DNA of 64,000 nt from Candidatus Amulumruptor caecigallinarius (GCA_023665605.1 JAMPDP010000001.1:383229-447228), one strand, 5' to 3'. Positions 26,923 to 35,712 are shown, counted from the first letter of the stretch. Numbers and translations: made by a program. Notes: generated from the letters alone by a model not told the origin.

Positions 26923-27686
26923 TGCGTGTGTTCATGGAGCTGAGTTTCTGCGGCACCCGCTTTCACGGGTGGCAGATTCAGCCGGGAGAGCCATCAGTGC
27001 AGGAGGCGCTGGAGACGGCGCTTGCCCGTGTGCTGCGAGTGCCGACACCCGTCACCGGTGCCGGACGTACTGATGCCGGCGTGCATGCCCGGTGCATGAC
27101 CGCTCACGCCGACATCCCTGATGGCACCGACCTGGCCAAGCTCCATAATGCCCTTCATGCGCTCACCGGGCCTGACATCGCCGTGGAGCGTATATACCCG
27201 GTCAATCCGGATGCCCATGCACGGTTTGACGCCTCGCTGCGCACTTATCGCTACTATGTGACGCATACCAAGAGCCCGTTTTTCCGCGAGATGAGCTGGT
27301 ATGTGCACCATCCGTTTGACTACGAGGCAATGAATGAGGCGGCCTCCATGCTGCTCTCCATCCGTGACTTCACCTCCTTTTCAAAGCTCCACACCGATGC
27401 CAAGACCAACCTCTGCCGTGTGGAACACGCCCAATGGCACCGCGCCGAGGGGGACTTTGAGCCGGGAGAGTGGTACTTCGAGATCAGCGCTGACCGCTTC
27501 CTGCGCAACATGGTGCGCGCCATCGTGGGTACTTTGGCCGAAGTGGGCCGCGGCAAGATGACAGCAGCCGGTTTCCGCGAGGTCATCGACGCCATGGACC
27601 GCTGCGCCGCCGGCAGCTCCGCGCCGGCGCGAGGCCTCTACCTCTGGCACGTCGCCTACCCGAACGATTTTTCGGGTGGAGAATGA
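26922..27686 (+). CDS. truA: tRNA pseudouridine(38-40) synthase TruA
   Basis: This 254-residue enzyme modifies uridines 38-40 in the anticodon arm. The catalytic Asp is D51 in GAGRTDAGVHA. The tandem halves of the TruA fold are visible, with FHGWQIQPGEPSVQ near the start and FLRNMVRAIVGTLAEVGRGK near the end. Confidence 0.96.
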   Translation: MRVFMELSFCGTRFHGWQIQPGEPSVQEALETALARVLRVPTPVTGAGRTDAGVHARCMTAHADIPDGTDLAKLHNALHALTGPDIAVERIYPVNPDAHARFDASLRTYRYYVTHTKSPFFREMSWYVHHPFDYEAMNEAASMLLSIRDFTSFSKLHTDAKTNLCRVEHAQWHRAEGDFEPGEWYFEISADRFLRNMVRAIVGTLAEVGRGKMTAAGFREVIDAMDRCAAGSSAPARGLYLWHVAYPNDFSGGE

Positions 27687-27706
27687 GGATGTAACGAATT
27701 TTTGGC

Positions 27707-27714
27707 TAAATTTG
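27707..27714 (+). promoter_or_regulatory. Predicted -7 element of the structured RNA
   Basis: TAAATTTG lies 20 bp after the truA stop. The predicted transcript start is near 27721, just before the 5-prime strand of the closing stem at 27729. Confidence 0.6.
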
Positions 27715-27719
27715 CAGGT

Positions 27720-28000
27720 GCTGACCGTAACGCAGAGGCCCGGTCTCGGGGCTTTGCGGGTGGGAGGCGAGTGCTTCATGCCAGTATCGGCGTGAAGCGG
27801 ACATATCGGAAAGCGTTTACTCGACGCTCTTTCTTGACACTTGGAAATCTGGAAAATTTCATTGGTATGGTCAAGAATGAAGCAAACAGTAGATGCCTGT
27901 GGTAATATGATTATTACACTGTGCCTGTGTGCATGAGTACACGGAGACATTGTGCATATCATATTCTGCGTGAGGCTTCTGCGTTGTTTGCTCGTTCTAC
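27720..28000 (+). ncRNA. Candidate structured non-coding RNA (about 260 nt)
   Basis: The interval has its own promoter, no convincing gene and a consistent fold. The ends close on each other: AACGCAGAGGCC (27729-27740) pairs with GGCTTCTGCGTT (27974-27985), 12 bp with one G-U. Inside are CTTCATGCC/GGCGTGAAG (27774-27782 with 27789-27797) and TTCTTGAC/GTCAAGAA (27831-27838 with 27870-27877), which encloses GAAAT/ATTTC. GAAAGCG and CGCTCTTTC form another arm. Size and a closed rod with internal bulges recall 6S-type RNA, and the Bacteroidales-1 family would be the first comparison, but I cannot confirm identity. It lacks tmRNA, RNase P and SRP signatures. A 67-codon frame inside it is probably spurious. 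Confidence 0.6.
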
Positions 28001-28016
28001 TATACCGGGCAATTCC

Positions 28017-28070
28017 AGAGCCTCCAAGTGTGGGACGGGCAGCAAGTACGGCTCTCACGCTTTTCTTTTG
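28017..28070 (+). terminator. Possible terminator after the structured RNA
   Basis: AGAGCC (28017-28022) pairs with GGCTCT (28050-28055) around a 27-nt loop, followed by the T-rich CTTTTCTTTTG. The stem is short, so confidence is limited. Confidence 0.4.
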
Positions 28071-28144
28071 TTGTGATACTGAACAAGCCATTCCGGGGAG
28101 TCAACGGCACTTATATTCCTAACCCACCACTTACCATCATTATC

Positions 28145-28843
28145 ATGAAAGCGTTGATTCACCTGATGCTGGCGGCAGCGGTCATTTCACTCTCCTGTGC
28201 CCCGGCCGCCGCTGACTCCTCCTCAGCCAAGAAGGAACTCACCGAGCAGCAGAAGCTGCGCAAGGAGCAGCGCAAGCTCACCGAAAAGGAGCTTAACCAA
28301 AAGGCCACCAAGTCAGCCCGCAAAGAGGCAAAGCGTCTCGCCAAAGAGGGGTGGAAAGTGACGCCCGGCACTCTCCCCCTTGAAAAGCAGCTTGACCGCG
28401 CCTACCTTATGCAATACCAATATTCAGACCTCAACACTCCCGTCTACGTCATGGGCGAGGGGATGAGCGTGGCCGGTAACTATGATGCCGCCAAACTTCA
28501 GGCCACCGAACTTGCCAAGCTTAACCTTGTGAGCCAGCTACAGTCAGACATCACGGCGATGGTGGAGAGCACAGTGGCCAACGAGCAGCTCACCAACGAA
28601 GAAGCGGCATCTCTCAGTCGCACGGTGATGGCCTCAAAGAACGTCATGGTGCAAAAGCTGGGCCGACTAACACCGGTAGTGGAGACTTATCGTAACACTC
28701 AGAAGGGCACCAAGGAGGTGATGGTGCGCGTGGCCTATAACCTCAAGGACGCGCAGGACCTGGCCATCGCATCCATCAAGGATGACCTGATGGCGCGTGG
28801 CGACACACTTCACGCCAAGATAGATGCCCTCCGGGCGGAGTAA
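28145..28843 (+). CDS. Exported coiled-coil protein, first gene of the caspase-like operon
   Basis: This protein of 232 residues has an unknown function. The N-terminus MKALIHLMLAAAVISLSCAP could be a type I or lipoprotein signal (Cys after LSLS). Residues 25-75 are a highly charged Lys/Glu/Gln helix (KKELTEQQKLRKEQRKLTEK), likely a coiled coil. The C-terminal 150 residues (MGEGMSVAGNYDAAKLQATELAKLNLVSQLQ, then VMVRVAYNLKDAQDLA) resemble LPP20/DUF-type lipoproteins that share the SLOG-like repeat YNLKDA. The start at 28145 opens the signal peptide. It begins a four-gene tandem unit and ends 25 bp before the DUF4384 gene. Confidence 0.65.
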   Translation: MKALIHLMLAAAVISLSCAPAAADSSSAKKELTEQQKLRKEQRKLTEKELNQKATKSARKEAKRLAKEGWKVTPGTLPLEKQLDRAYLMQYQYSDLNTPVYVMGEGMSVAGNYDAAKLQATELAKLNLVSQLQSDITAMVESTVANEQLTNEEAASLSRTVMASKNVMVQKLGRLTPVVETYRNTQKGTKEVMVRVAYNLKDAQDLAIASIKDDLMARGDTLHAKIDALRAE

Positions 28844-28868
28844 TCAGCCGGCACTTAGAGGCTGTTTA

Positions 28869-29750
28869 ATGCACTGTGCACTCAATATGCGGTGCGTGGC
28901 CCTTTGGGCAACCCTGCTGTGCTGCATGATGCCGGTCGCAGCCGTTGAGCTGCGGACTGTCAGCGCCACCTACACCTTTCATGCCCCGGAGCAGATGAGC
29001 GTGGAGCAGGCACGCCACACGGCCCTGCAACGTGCCATCAACGAAGCTCTGGCAGCGGAGTTTGGCACGATGGTGACCCACGCCACATCCACCATGGTTG
29101 ACGTGAGCGGAGAGAGCGCTGACAACCGCCTGATAGCCACTGCCCGCAGCGAGGTTAGAGGTGAGTGGATAGCCACCATCGGCGAGCCGACGTATGATGT
29201 CACCGTGCATGACGGATTTATCACCGTCACGGTGACGGTCAAGGGGAAAGCCCGCGAGATTGACTTCACGCGCCCGGCGTTCTCAGCGACCACGCTCTGC
29301 AATGGCCGTCCCGCCACCGACTTTCATGACGGCGACACAATGACCCTTGACTTTGAGGCCCCGTCTGACGGCTATCTGGCGGTATATCTCGATGACCTCT
29401 CGGCGGGAAATGCCATCAGGCTCATCCCCTACATCCTTGACGGCAACACAGCAATGAAAGTGGAGGGCGGGAGGCATTACCGACTCTTCTCGCGCCGAGA
29501 CTCAGACTCACCGGCTCGCGTGGATGAGGTTGAGATGGCCGCAGCGGGGCCGATTGAGCTCAATGAGCTTCACGTGATTTACTCGCCTGGCAACTTCGCG
29601 CTGCCTCCGGTGGAGCCGTCATCAACCGGCTACACCCCCCGCACCATCCCCGGCAAACGCTTTCACGGCTGGCTCGCATCAACACGCACCCTCAACGCTG
29701 ACCTTCAGCTCCAAACCATCTATATCACAATCAAAAACACCAAGCAATGA
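28869..29750 (+). CDS. DUF4384-containing exported protein
   Basis: This 293-residue protein has a hydrophobic N-terminus (MRCVALWATLLCCMMPVAAV) that is probably a signal peptide. Residues 20-130 hold a domain starting VSATYTFHAPEQMSVEQARHTALQRAI, similar to envelope proteins with an LPP20-like fold. Residues 140-240 resemble DUF4384 (DGDTMTLDFEAPSDGYLAVYLDD, then IRLIPY). DUF4384 is often fused to caspase-like peptidases. Here it is a separate gene in the same operon as one, which suggests a working partnership. The stop overlaps the next ATG (ATGA). A start at 28887 is also possible. Confidence 0.7.
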   Translation: MHCALNMRCVALWATLLCCMMPVAAVELRTVSATYTFHAPEQMSVEQARHTALQRAINEALAAEFGTMVTHATSTMVDVSGESADNRLIATARSEVRGEWIATIGEPTYDVTVHDGFITVTVTVKGKAREIDFTRPAFSATTLCNGRPATDFHDGDTMTLDFEAPSDGYLAVYLDDLSAGNAIRLIPYILDGNTAMKVEGGRHYRLFSRRDSDSPARVDEVEMAAAGPIELNELHVIYSPGNFALPPVEPSSTGYTPRTIPGKRFHGWLASTRTLNADLQLQTIYITIKNTKQ

Positions 29751-30424
29751 AAAAAGCCTTACTCACTCTCGTCATCACCCTGACAACCCTCCTCTCAGCC
29801 TCAGCGCAGCACTATCGCGGGTTCCTTGACTTCAATCTTTCTTATCCTATAGCAAACTCCGACGGCATGAAATTTGAAAATGCCGGCGGCTTGACTATCG
29901 GCGGGACAACGTCTCACGGTGTGCAGCTCAACAAGCTGTTTCTCGGAGCCGGCCTCGGGGCTATTTTTAATCCGAGTTCCTATGGTGTCGGCATGCCGGT
30001 GTTCGCCGATGTCCGTTGGGACTTCTTTTCGCTCCGCACCACTAACATCTTCGTTGGGTGCAAGATCGGTGCAATTTTTAATGTTGGTGACGATAGCTAT
30101 GGCATCTCCCTCGATGGCCCACAACAAGGGAATATAGAGGTGGCGGATGGGCAATGGACTAACTACTCCGGTTACGGCTGGGCCGGATACGGTGGCATCT
30201 ATATGCAGCCGTCAGTGGGCGTCCGCTTTCGCATTAACCACACGATGGGCATCAACATAGCCCTGAGCTACCTTCCCCTGCGCTTCAAAACGGAGACAGA
30301 ATATCATACTAACTCTGTTTGGGACAGTAATCATAACAATGTCATTGTCCCTTCAGTGTGGTGGACTGAATACTCCAAGTTCTGGTCACATCGCATAGCT
30401 CTTTCTGTAGGACTTGATTTCTAA
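29747..30424 (+). CDS. Predicted outer-membrane beta-barrel protein
   Basis: This 225-residue protein has a canonical signal peptide (MKKALLTLVITLTTLLSASA-QHY). The mature part alternates short hydrophobic and aromatic strands with Gly- and Asn-rich turns and ends in SHRIALSVGLDF, with the terminal Phe typical of outer-membrane barrels. No specific family could be assigned. It overlaps the DUF4384 gene by four bases and precedes the caspase-like gene by four bases, so it is part of the same operon. Confidence 0.7.
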   Translation: MKKALLTLVITLTTLLSASAQHYRGFLDFNLSYPIANSDGMKFENAGGLTIGGTTSHGVQLNKLFLGAGLGAIFNPSSYGVGMPVFADVRWDFFSLRTTNIFVGCKIGAIFNVGDDSYGISLDGPQQGNIEVADGQWTNYSGYGWAGYGGIYMQPSVGVRFRINHTMGINIALSYLPLRFKTETEYHTNSVWDSNHNNVIVPSVWWTEYSKFWSHRIALSVGLDF

Positions 30425-30428
30425 ACCG

Positions 30429-32294
30429 ATGAAGCGACAGATACTTTTTGCTGCCACACTGCTCATGGCCTCTCTGTGGGCCATGAGCGCCGACAATGTG
30501 ACAGAGGATAACATCAGATACACCCTCCGCAAGGATAACACCCTGCAATGCGCTGCTGCTGACAAGAGCAAGCTCGTTGATGTGGTGATTCCCGAAATAG
30601 TACGCCTCAAGGGGATTGACTATTATGTCAGCATGGTGGAGAACGAGGGATTCCGCAATTGCAAGAACCTGCGCTCCATTGAGCTTCCCAACTCGGTGAA
30701 ACGCATCGGCATCAACGCATTCTATGATTGCGCAAATCTGGAGACTGCCGTGATGCCTGATGATGCAGAGGCCGCCATATTCAAAGGCACCTACGGCTAC
30801 GGGCGGCAGGGCATCTTCAAGGGGTGCGTGAAGCTCGCCACGGTCAGCGGCCATGAGGTGCCCTACCCTCGTTACCTGGTGTATGACGCGTTTTACAACT
30901 GCTCGGAGACACCATTTTACGCCACAATCCTCTCCGAAGGGAGCGCCAACCTGACAGCGAAGACGTCAGTATCAGCCGGATTCACGCAGTTTGCGTCCGC
31001 ACGGCTGAAGAAGACGGTGGAGGACTGGCAGCTGCGCAAGCCCTATGAGACCGTGGCCCAATGGGAAAGCCGCGTCAACGACACCTCGCGTCAGACGGTG
31101 ATTGACGAGACCCTCGCCACACTGCGCCACGAGTACGTCAGCGGTCACTCTCCGCGCACCGTACGGGGCAAGCTCGGCGATTACGTCCGTGACTTCGAGT
31201 TCTTCCCGGTCACGCTCGGAGGCAATCTCGGCACCGTGTATGCATCGGTGCCGGCTGCAGAGGCAGCAGAGTTCTCACGCGGCTGGAATAACGCAACCCT
31301 GACTCCCAAATATGGCGTGATGGATGATAACATTGCCGTGCTGTCATGCACGTTCACCGTCAACGGGAAGGAGTATCAGACAGTGCGCAGTTACGCCGAG
31401 GATGACTTCACGGCTATGGCCATTGGCATCACGCCGCTCGCGGCCGTGAAAGATTATGAGCTGCTTGCCGCCGCCGACACATCACCCAAGGCATCGGCCA
31501 AGACGTTCACGCCTGACGATGTTGACCTCAACATCCCCCGCAACGCTGGTGTGAATGACCGTACGTTTGCGGTGATTATCGGCAACGAGAACTATCAGCG
31601 CGTTGCTCCGGTGGACTTCGCGGCTAATGATGCCCGCGTCTTTGCCAAGTACTGCGAACATACGCTCGGCATCCCCGCCACCAACATCCGCACCTATTTT
31701 GACGCCACTTACGGCGACCTGGTAGCAGCTGTGCGTGACATCAATGAGATATCCACCGCCTATCAGGGTGACATCAAGGTGATGCTCTATTATGCCGGCC
31801 ACGGTGTGCCGGATGACAGCAACCGCAACGCTTACATCCTCCCCGTGGATGCCTCGGGCAGTGACATGGATGCCTGCTACCCTCTCAACAAGCTCTATGA
31901 CGAGCTTGGCTCGCTCGACGCGCATCAGGTGGTGGCTTTCGTTGACGCTTGCTTCAGCGGCTCGCTGCGTGGCGAGGGCATGCTGGCCAGCGCTCGCGGC
32001 ATCCGCCTCAAGCCCCGCGACATCCAGACCACCGGCAATCTGGTGGTAATCTCGGCTGCGAGCGGCGACCAGTCGGCCCTCCCCTATGATGAAAAGGGCC
32101 ACGGCATATTCACCTATTATATGCTGCGCAAGCTCAATGACTCGTCAGGTGACATCTCGTTGGGCGACCTCAGCGACTATGTGAGCGAGGAGGTGGCCCG
32201 GCAGTCAGTGGTGGTAAACCGCAAGCTCCAGACCCCCACGGTGAAATACTCGCCCGCCCTCACTGACACCTGGCGTGACCTCAAGCTCCGGTAA
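30429..32294 (+). CDS. Secreted caspase-like (C14) peptidase with BspA-type LRR segment
   Basis: This 621-residue protein has the signal peptide MKRQILFAATLLMASLWAMSA. Residues about 70-115 contain a leucine-rich repeat of the BspA type (FRNCKNLRSIELPNSVKRIG, then AFYDCANLE). The C-terminal 240 residues form a caspase-like domain: FAVIIGNENYQRV opens the fold, H458 lies in YYAGHG and C508 in VDACFSG, giving the His/Cys dyad. QTPTV and a short tail close it. By analogy with bacterial metacaspases it would cleave after basic residues, but the specificity is not readable. It is the last of four genes that all look exported, so its target is probably in the envelope. Confidence 0.85.
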   Translation: MKRQILFAATLLMASLWAMSADNVTEDNIRYTLRKDNTLQCAAADKSKLVDVVIPEIVRLKGIDYYVSMVENEGFRNCKNLRSIELPNSVKRIGINAFYDCANLETAVMPDDAEAAIFKGTYGYGRQGIFKGCVKLATVSGHEVPYPRYLVYDAFYNCSETPFYATILSEGSANLTAKTSVSAGFTQFASARLKKTVEDWQLRKPYETVAQWESRVNDTSRQTVIDETLATLRHEYVSGHSPRTVRGKLGDYVRDFEFFPVTLGGNLGTVYASVPAAEAAEFSRGWNNATLTPKYGVMDDNIAVLSCTFTVNGKEYQTVRSYAEDDFTAMAIGITPLAAVKDYELLAAADTSPKASAKTFTPDDVDLNIPRNAGVNDRTFAVIIGNENYQRVAPVDFAANDARVFAKYCEHTLGIPATNIRTYFDATYGDLVAAVRDINEISTAYQGDIKVMLYYAGHGVPDDSNRNAYILPVDASGSDMDACYPLNKLYDELGSLDAHQVVAFVDACFSGSLRGEGMLASARGIRLKPRDIQTTGNLVVISAASGDQSALPYDEKGHGIFTYYMLRKLNDSSGDISLGDLSDYVSEEVARQSVVVNRKLQTPTVKYSPALTDTWRDLKLR

Positions 32295-32302
32295 GGCGGT
32301 TT

Positions 32303-32540
32303 AGAGGTTGTAAATCGGAGGGTGTTGCAAAACCGGCAATTTCCGTCAATTTGTAGGGATGCACCGTGGTGCATCCGCTGATTTACAGCTTGTTGTGCCG
32401 GATGCCCCACGGTGCATCCGGCACAAGCTGATGGTTTTGAAACACCGTCTGTTGATATGATGACGCAAGTAACCCCGGAAGCCGAAGCGATAGCGAAGGC
32501 ATCCGGGGTTACGAGTAAATCAGCGTCATGCGGACGCTCC
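32303..32540. repeat. REP-like palindromic mosaic, copy 4
   Basis: This is the most elaborate copy. It starts TTAGAGGTTGTAAATCGG, then GGGTGTTGCAAAACC and a segment (AATTTCCGTCAATTTGTAGG) leading to module C (32357-32377), whose core is GATGCACCGTGGTGCATC. A related palindrome follows (32393-32426, arms TTGTGCCGGATGC and GCATCCGGCACAA). Module A is inverted at 32473-32508 and module B lies at 32523-32537. It fills the 310-bp gap between two convergent operons. Confidence 0.85.
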
Positions 32541-32603
32541 CTATGAAGTTCTGTGGCATCTCGGTGCGTGTCTGCGACAACAGCTCTGATGCCGGGGAGA
32601 GGG

Positions 32604-33782
32604 TCAGTCGAAGACGTGGCGGAGCTTGGAGAAGATGCGGTCTTTGGTGGACTGTGAGGCCTGCATATTGGGGGCACCCTGGAGCTTGGTGAAGGTAGCC
32701 TTCTCGTCGTCGGTGAGGTTTTCGGGGACGTAGACCATTACGTTGACGAGTTCGTCGCCCGTACCGTAACCCTCGGTGGAGGGAAGGCCCTTGCCACGCA
32801 GACGCAGTACCTTGCCGGGCTGTGTGCCGGGGGCGATTTTCAGCCTTGCGCGGCCGGTGATGGTGGGCACCTCCACGGAACCGCCGAGGGCGGCGGTGGG
32901 GATGTCAAGCATCAGGTTGTATATCACGTCGTTGCCGTCGCGTATGAGTTCGGGGTCCTTGACTTCCTCGATGACAACGAGCAGGTCACCGGCTATGCCG
33001 CCGTGAGGTGCGGCGTTACCCTTGCCGCGCACGGTGAGCACCTGGCCGTCGGCCACGCCGGCGGGTATGGTGAATGTAATCTCGCGGTTTTCACGGACTA
33101 CTCCCTCACCGTGGCAATATGAGCACTTCTCGGTGATAATCTTACCCTCGCCGTGGCAGTGTGGGCAGGTAGCCTCACTCTGCATGGCACCAAAGGGTGT
33201 CTGCTGGGTGGTGAGCACAGTGCCTGAGCCGCCGCAAGTGGAGCAGGTGGTGAAGGCACGGCCATCCTTGGCACCGGTGCCGTTGCAGTGCGAGCACTCC
33301 ACCATGGTGGGTATCTTCAGGGTCTTGGTGACTCCGGTGGAAATCTCCTTGAGCGTCATCTTCACCTTTATGCGCAGGTCCGAGCCCTTGCGCCGGCGCG
33401 TGCGGTTGGTACGCGAGCGACCACCGGCACCCTCGAAGCCACCCATGCCGCCAAATGAGCCGCCAAAGATGTCGCCGAAGTGGCTGAAAATATCTTCCAT
33501 GCTCCAGCCACCGGCACTTGAGAAGCCGCCGCCACCTCCACCGGGAAATCCCTGGGGACCCATATTGTGACCAAATTGGTCATACTTGGCACGCTTGTCG
33601 GCATCCGAAAGCACGTCGTAAGCCTCCGCTGCCTCCTTGAATTTCTCCTCCGCCTCCTTGTCGCCGGGGTTGCGGTCAGGATGATATTTCAGGGCCAGCT
33701 TGCGGTAGGCCTTCTTGAGCTCGTCGGCTGTGGCAGTCTTGCTCACTCCGAGCACTTCATAATAGTCTCTCTTGCTGCTCAT
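32604..33782 (-). CDS. dnaJ: Chaperone DnaJ
   Basis: This Hsp40 co-chaperone of DnaK has 392 residues. The J domain is at 1-70 ([26 protein letters not shown]) with the HPD motif in KYHPDRN. A long Gly/Phe-rich linker follows. Four CxxCxGxG zinc repeats are present ([32 protein letters not shown]), then the C-terminal substrate-binding domains. The ATG at 33782 gives [10 protein letters not shown]; an upstream in-frame TTG is less likely. It lies 24 bp after grpE. Confidence 0.98.
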   Translation of the reverse strand: MSSKRDYYEVLGVSKTATADELKKAYRKLALKYHPDRNPGDKEAEEKFKEAAEAYDVLSDADKRAKYDQFGHNMGPQGFPGGGGGGFSSAGGWSMEDIFSHFGDIFGGSFGGMGGFEGAGGRSRTNRTRRRKGSDLRIKVKMTLKEISTGVTKTLKIPTMVECSHCNGTGAKDGRAFTTCSTCGGSGTVLTTQQTPFGAMQSEATCPHCHGEGKIITEKCSYCHGEGVVRENREITFTIPAGVADGQVLTVRGKGNAAPHGGIAGDLLVVIEEVKDPELIRDGNDVIYNLMLDIPTAALGGSVEVPTITGRARLKIAPGTQPGKVLRLRGKGLPSTEGYGTGDELVNVMVYVPENLTDDEKATFTKLQGAPNMQASQSTKDRIFSKLRHVFD

Positions 33783-33806
33783 TGCTGTGTGCAATCGCTA
33801 TGAGGT

Positions 33807-34463
33807 TTACTGGCCCACAGCCACTTTGGCGTGGCGGAGCACCTTGTCGTTAATCATATATCCCTTGGTGGGGGTGTCAATGACCACACCCTTTTGGGCG
33901 TCGTCAGTGACGGGCACCATAGCTATGGCCTCCTGTGTGTCGGGGTCAAAGGGCTTGCCGGTCGATTCGATGGCTTTCACACCGTTACGCTCCAGCAACT
34001 TGACGAGCTTCTGGTAAATCAGCTCCATACCCTCGCGTATTGAAGCGGGGTCGCTGACATCCTTGGTGGCCTCGAGGCCGCGCTCCATGTCGTCGACGAT
34101 AGGGAGCAGATCCTTCATGGCTCCCTCCGACGCGTTCTTGATGAGCTCGGCACGCTCCTTGACGGTGCGCTTGCGGTAGTTGTCAAATTCGGCCATCAGG
34201 AAGAGATACTCCTTCTTCTCCTTGTCAAGGGCGGCCTGCACGGTGTCGAGTTTCTGCTCCAGGGTGTTGACAATGTCCACCTCATCGTTAAGCATCTCGT
34301 CAGCCTCATGTGTGGGAGCCTCACCGGCAGCCTCCTCCACATTGTCGAGTATCTGATCCTCCTGCTGCGGAGTCATCTCCGGCTGGTCGCCGGCGCCATT
34401 TGCGCCCATTTTGTCCGAAGGGTTCATATCGTGAAATCGTTTGTTATGTTTGTTCTTGCGCAT
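33807..34463 (-). CDS. grpE: Nucleotide exchange factor GrpE
   Basis: This 218-residue protein promotes ADP release from DnaK. An acidic N-terminal tail and a long coiled coil (about residues 65-110, DEVDIVNTLEQKLDTVQAAL) precede the conserved FDNYRKRTVKER and the beta-wing head ending VPVTDDAQKGVVIDTPTKGY. The start could be the ATG at 34463 or the one at 34427. It is in line with ispE upstream and dnaJ downstream. Confidence 0.96.
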   Translation of the reverse strand: MRKNKHNKRFHDMNPSDKMGANGAGDQPEMTPQQEDQILDNVEEAAGEAPTHEADEMLNDEVDIVNTLEQKLDTVQAALDKEKKEYLFLMAEFDNYRKRTVKERAELIKNASEGAMKDLLPIVDDMERGLEATKDVSDPASIREGMELIYQKLVKLLERNGVKAIESTGKPFDPDTQEAIAMVPVTDDAQKGVVIDTPTKGYMINDKVLRHAKVAVGQ

Positions 34464-34568
34464 ATTCTAAGTGATGCAGGCAAATTCCTTGCCGCAATTC
34501 ATAGCCGGCGAGACACCCCGGGTGCCTCCGCCGAGCTATTTTCATAACAATCAGGGGGCTTATAACGT

Positions 34569-35408
34569 TCACACCCCCACAGCAGCGCATCTGTGAGCCA
34601 TCCACCCGCGCGAGATGTATGAGTGAGTGTCAGCCATTTTGTCAGTCGGGAATATGCCAAAAACGGCAGACCCCGAGCCGGACATTGCGGCATACAGGGC
34701 ACCCTGCTGCAGCAGCGACTCCTTGATTTCGGCAATCTCGGGGAGCTTCGCGCCCACCGAAGCCTCGAAGTCATTGCATAGCCTCCCCTGCCACTCCTCC
34801 ACCGGGAGTTGCAACGTGGCCCGCAATTCATCCTCGGTGAGATGCGAGGGCTTTACCTCGGCATACGCCTCGCGGGTCGAAACACTCCTGCCGGGCTTGA
34901 CAATCAGTATATTGGAGAGCTGACGGAGGTCAATATCAAGAGGTGAAAGGTGAGTACCGGTGCCGGTGGCCACCACCGGGCGGTTTGCAATAAACATGGG
35001 GCAGTCGCTGCCGAGTGTCGCGGCCAGCTCCTCAAGCCGGCGGTCAGGCAGCGGCTTTCCGGCAATGTCGTTGAGCATGCGAAGCATAAAGGCAGCATCA
35101 GCCGAGCCTCCACCCAGCCCCGCGCCGTCAGGGATAATCTTGCGGAGGTAGATGTCCTGTGGGCTGAGCTGAGGCACCTCGCGCACGAATGTTTCCCACG
35201 CCCTCATAACGAGGTTCTTCTCGGGCGGGCAGTCGACCCGGTTGCCGGAAGTGACCAGCCGTGTCACCCCGTCAGGAGCGTCCACACATTCAAGCACATC
35301 CGTCCATGTGACGGGTACCATGGCCGTCACTATCTGATGATAGCCATTGGGGAGGGTATCACCGATACCGAGCCCAAGGTTGATCTTAGCGTTGGGGAAA
35401 GCAATCAT
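34569..35408 (-). CDS. ispE: 4-diphosphocytidyl-2-C-methyl-D-erythritol kinase
   Basis: This GHMP-family kinase of 279 residues acts in the MEP isoprenoid pathway and phosphorylates CDP-ME on its 2-hydroxyl. The substrate segment PNAKINLGLGI is at the N-terminus. The GHMP ATP loop is GAGLGGGSADAAF near residue 90. The C-terminal GSGSAVFGIF is typical. ATG 35408 was chosen because the longer frame would begin with TTG inside the promoter box. Confidence 0.95.
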   Translation of the reverse strand: MIAFPNAKINLGLGIGDTLPNGYHQIVTAMVPVTWTDVLECVDAPDGVTRLVTSGNRVDCPPEKNLVMRAWETFVREVPQLSPQDIYLRKIIPDGAGLGGGSADAAFMLRMLNDIAGKPLPDRRLEELAATLGSDCPMFIANRPVVATGTGTHLSPLDIDLRQLSNILIVKPGRSVSTREAYAEVKPSHLTEDELRATLQLPVEEWQGRLCNDFEASVGAKLPEIAEIKESLLQQGALYAAMSGSGSAVFGIFPTDKMADTHSYISRGWMAHRCAAVGV

Positions 35409-35432
35409 CGCAAATGCAATATTGAAGTGATA

Positions 35433-35440
35433 CAAAGTTA
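35433..35440 (-). promoter_or_regulatory. Predicted -7 element of ispE-grpE-dnaJ
   Basis: The minus strand reads TAACTTTG, 24 bp before the ispE ATG. Confidence 0.6.
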
Positions 35441-35471
35441 ACAGAAATCAGCCAATTTGACATATATTTTG

Positions 35472-35479
35472 TATCTTTG
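35472..35479 (+). promoter_or_regulatory. Predicted -7 element of the DUF3791/DUF3990 island
   Basis: TATCTTTG lies 18 bp before the first ATG of the module, diverging from the ispE promoter. Confidence 0.6.
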
Positions 35480-35497
35480 CCTCCTAACGTTGTGACT

Positions 35498-35710
35498 ATG
35501 GATGCAAAAACTCTTGAATTTGTGACTTACTTAATCAGCAAACTGTCACAATTCCTGAATTTACCCCAAAATGAAGTGTTCCGCAGGCTTGACACTTCAG
35601 GAATTCTATATAACTATATTGTGCCATCATATGACGTGCTCCATACTTTCAGTTCACGATACCTGATGGAGGATATTTCTGACTACATGAGACAGCAAGG
35701 CGTGTTGTAA
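35498..35710 (+). CDS. DUF3791-type small protein (first copy)
   Basis: This 70-residue helical protein begins MDAKTLEFVTYLISKLSQFL and ends YLMEDISDYMRQQGVL. It resembles DUF3791, a small family regularly found beside DUF3990 in Bacteroidota and Firmicutes. The codon and base composition is AT-richer than the flanking genes, suggesting recent transfer. It lies two bases before the DUF3990 gene, so the genes are coupled. A role as an antitoxin or binding partner is an inference from the arrangement. Confidence 0.7.
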   Translation: MDAKTLEFVTYLISKLSQFLNLPQNEVFRRLDTSGILYNYIVPSYDVLHTFSSRYLMEDISDYMRQQGVL

Positions 35711-35712
35711 CT

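Noticed and set aside
27702..27905. 67-codon frame in the structured RNA interval
   Set aside because: It overlaps the predicted promoter and the closing stem, and its sequence is Arg-rich and unrelated to anything known.
27720..28000. tmRNA, RNase P RNA or SRP RNA
   Set aside because: No tag-peptide frame ending in ALAA, no GAGGAAAGUCC or ACAGAAA motif of RNase P and no GGAA/AGCA SRP loop were found.
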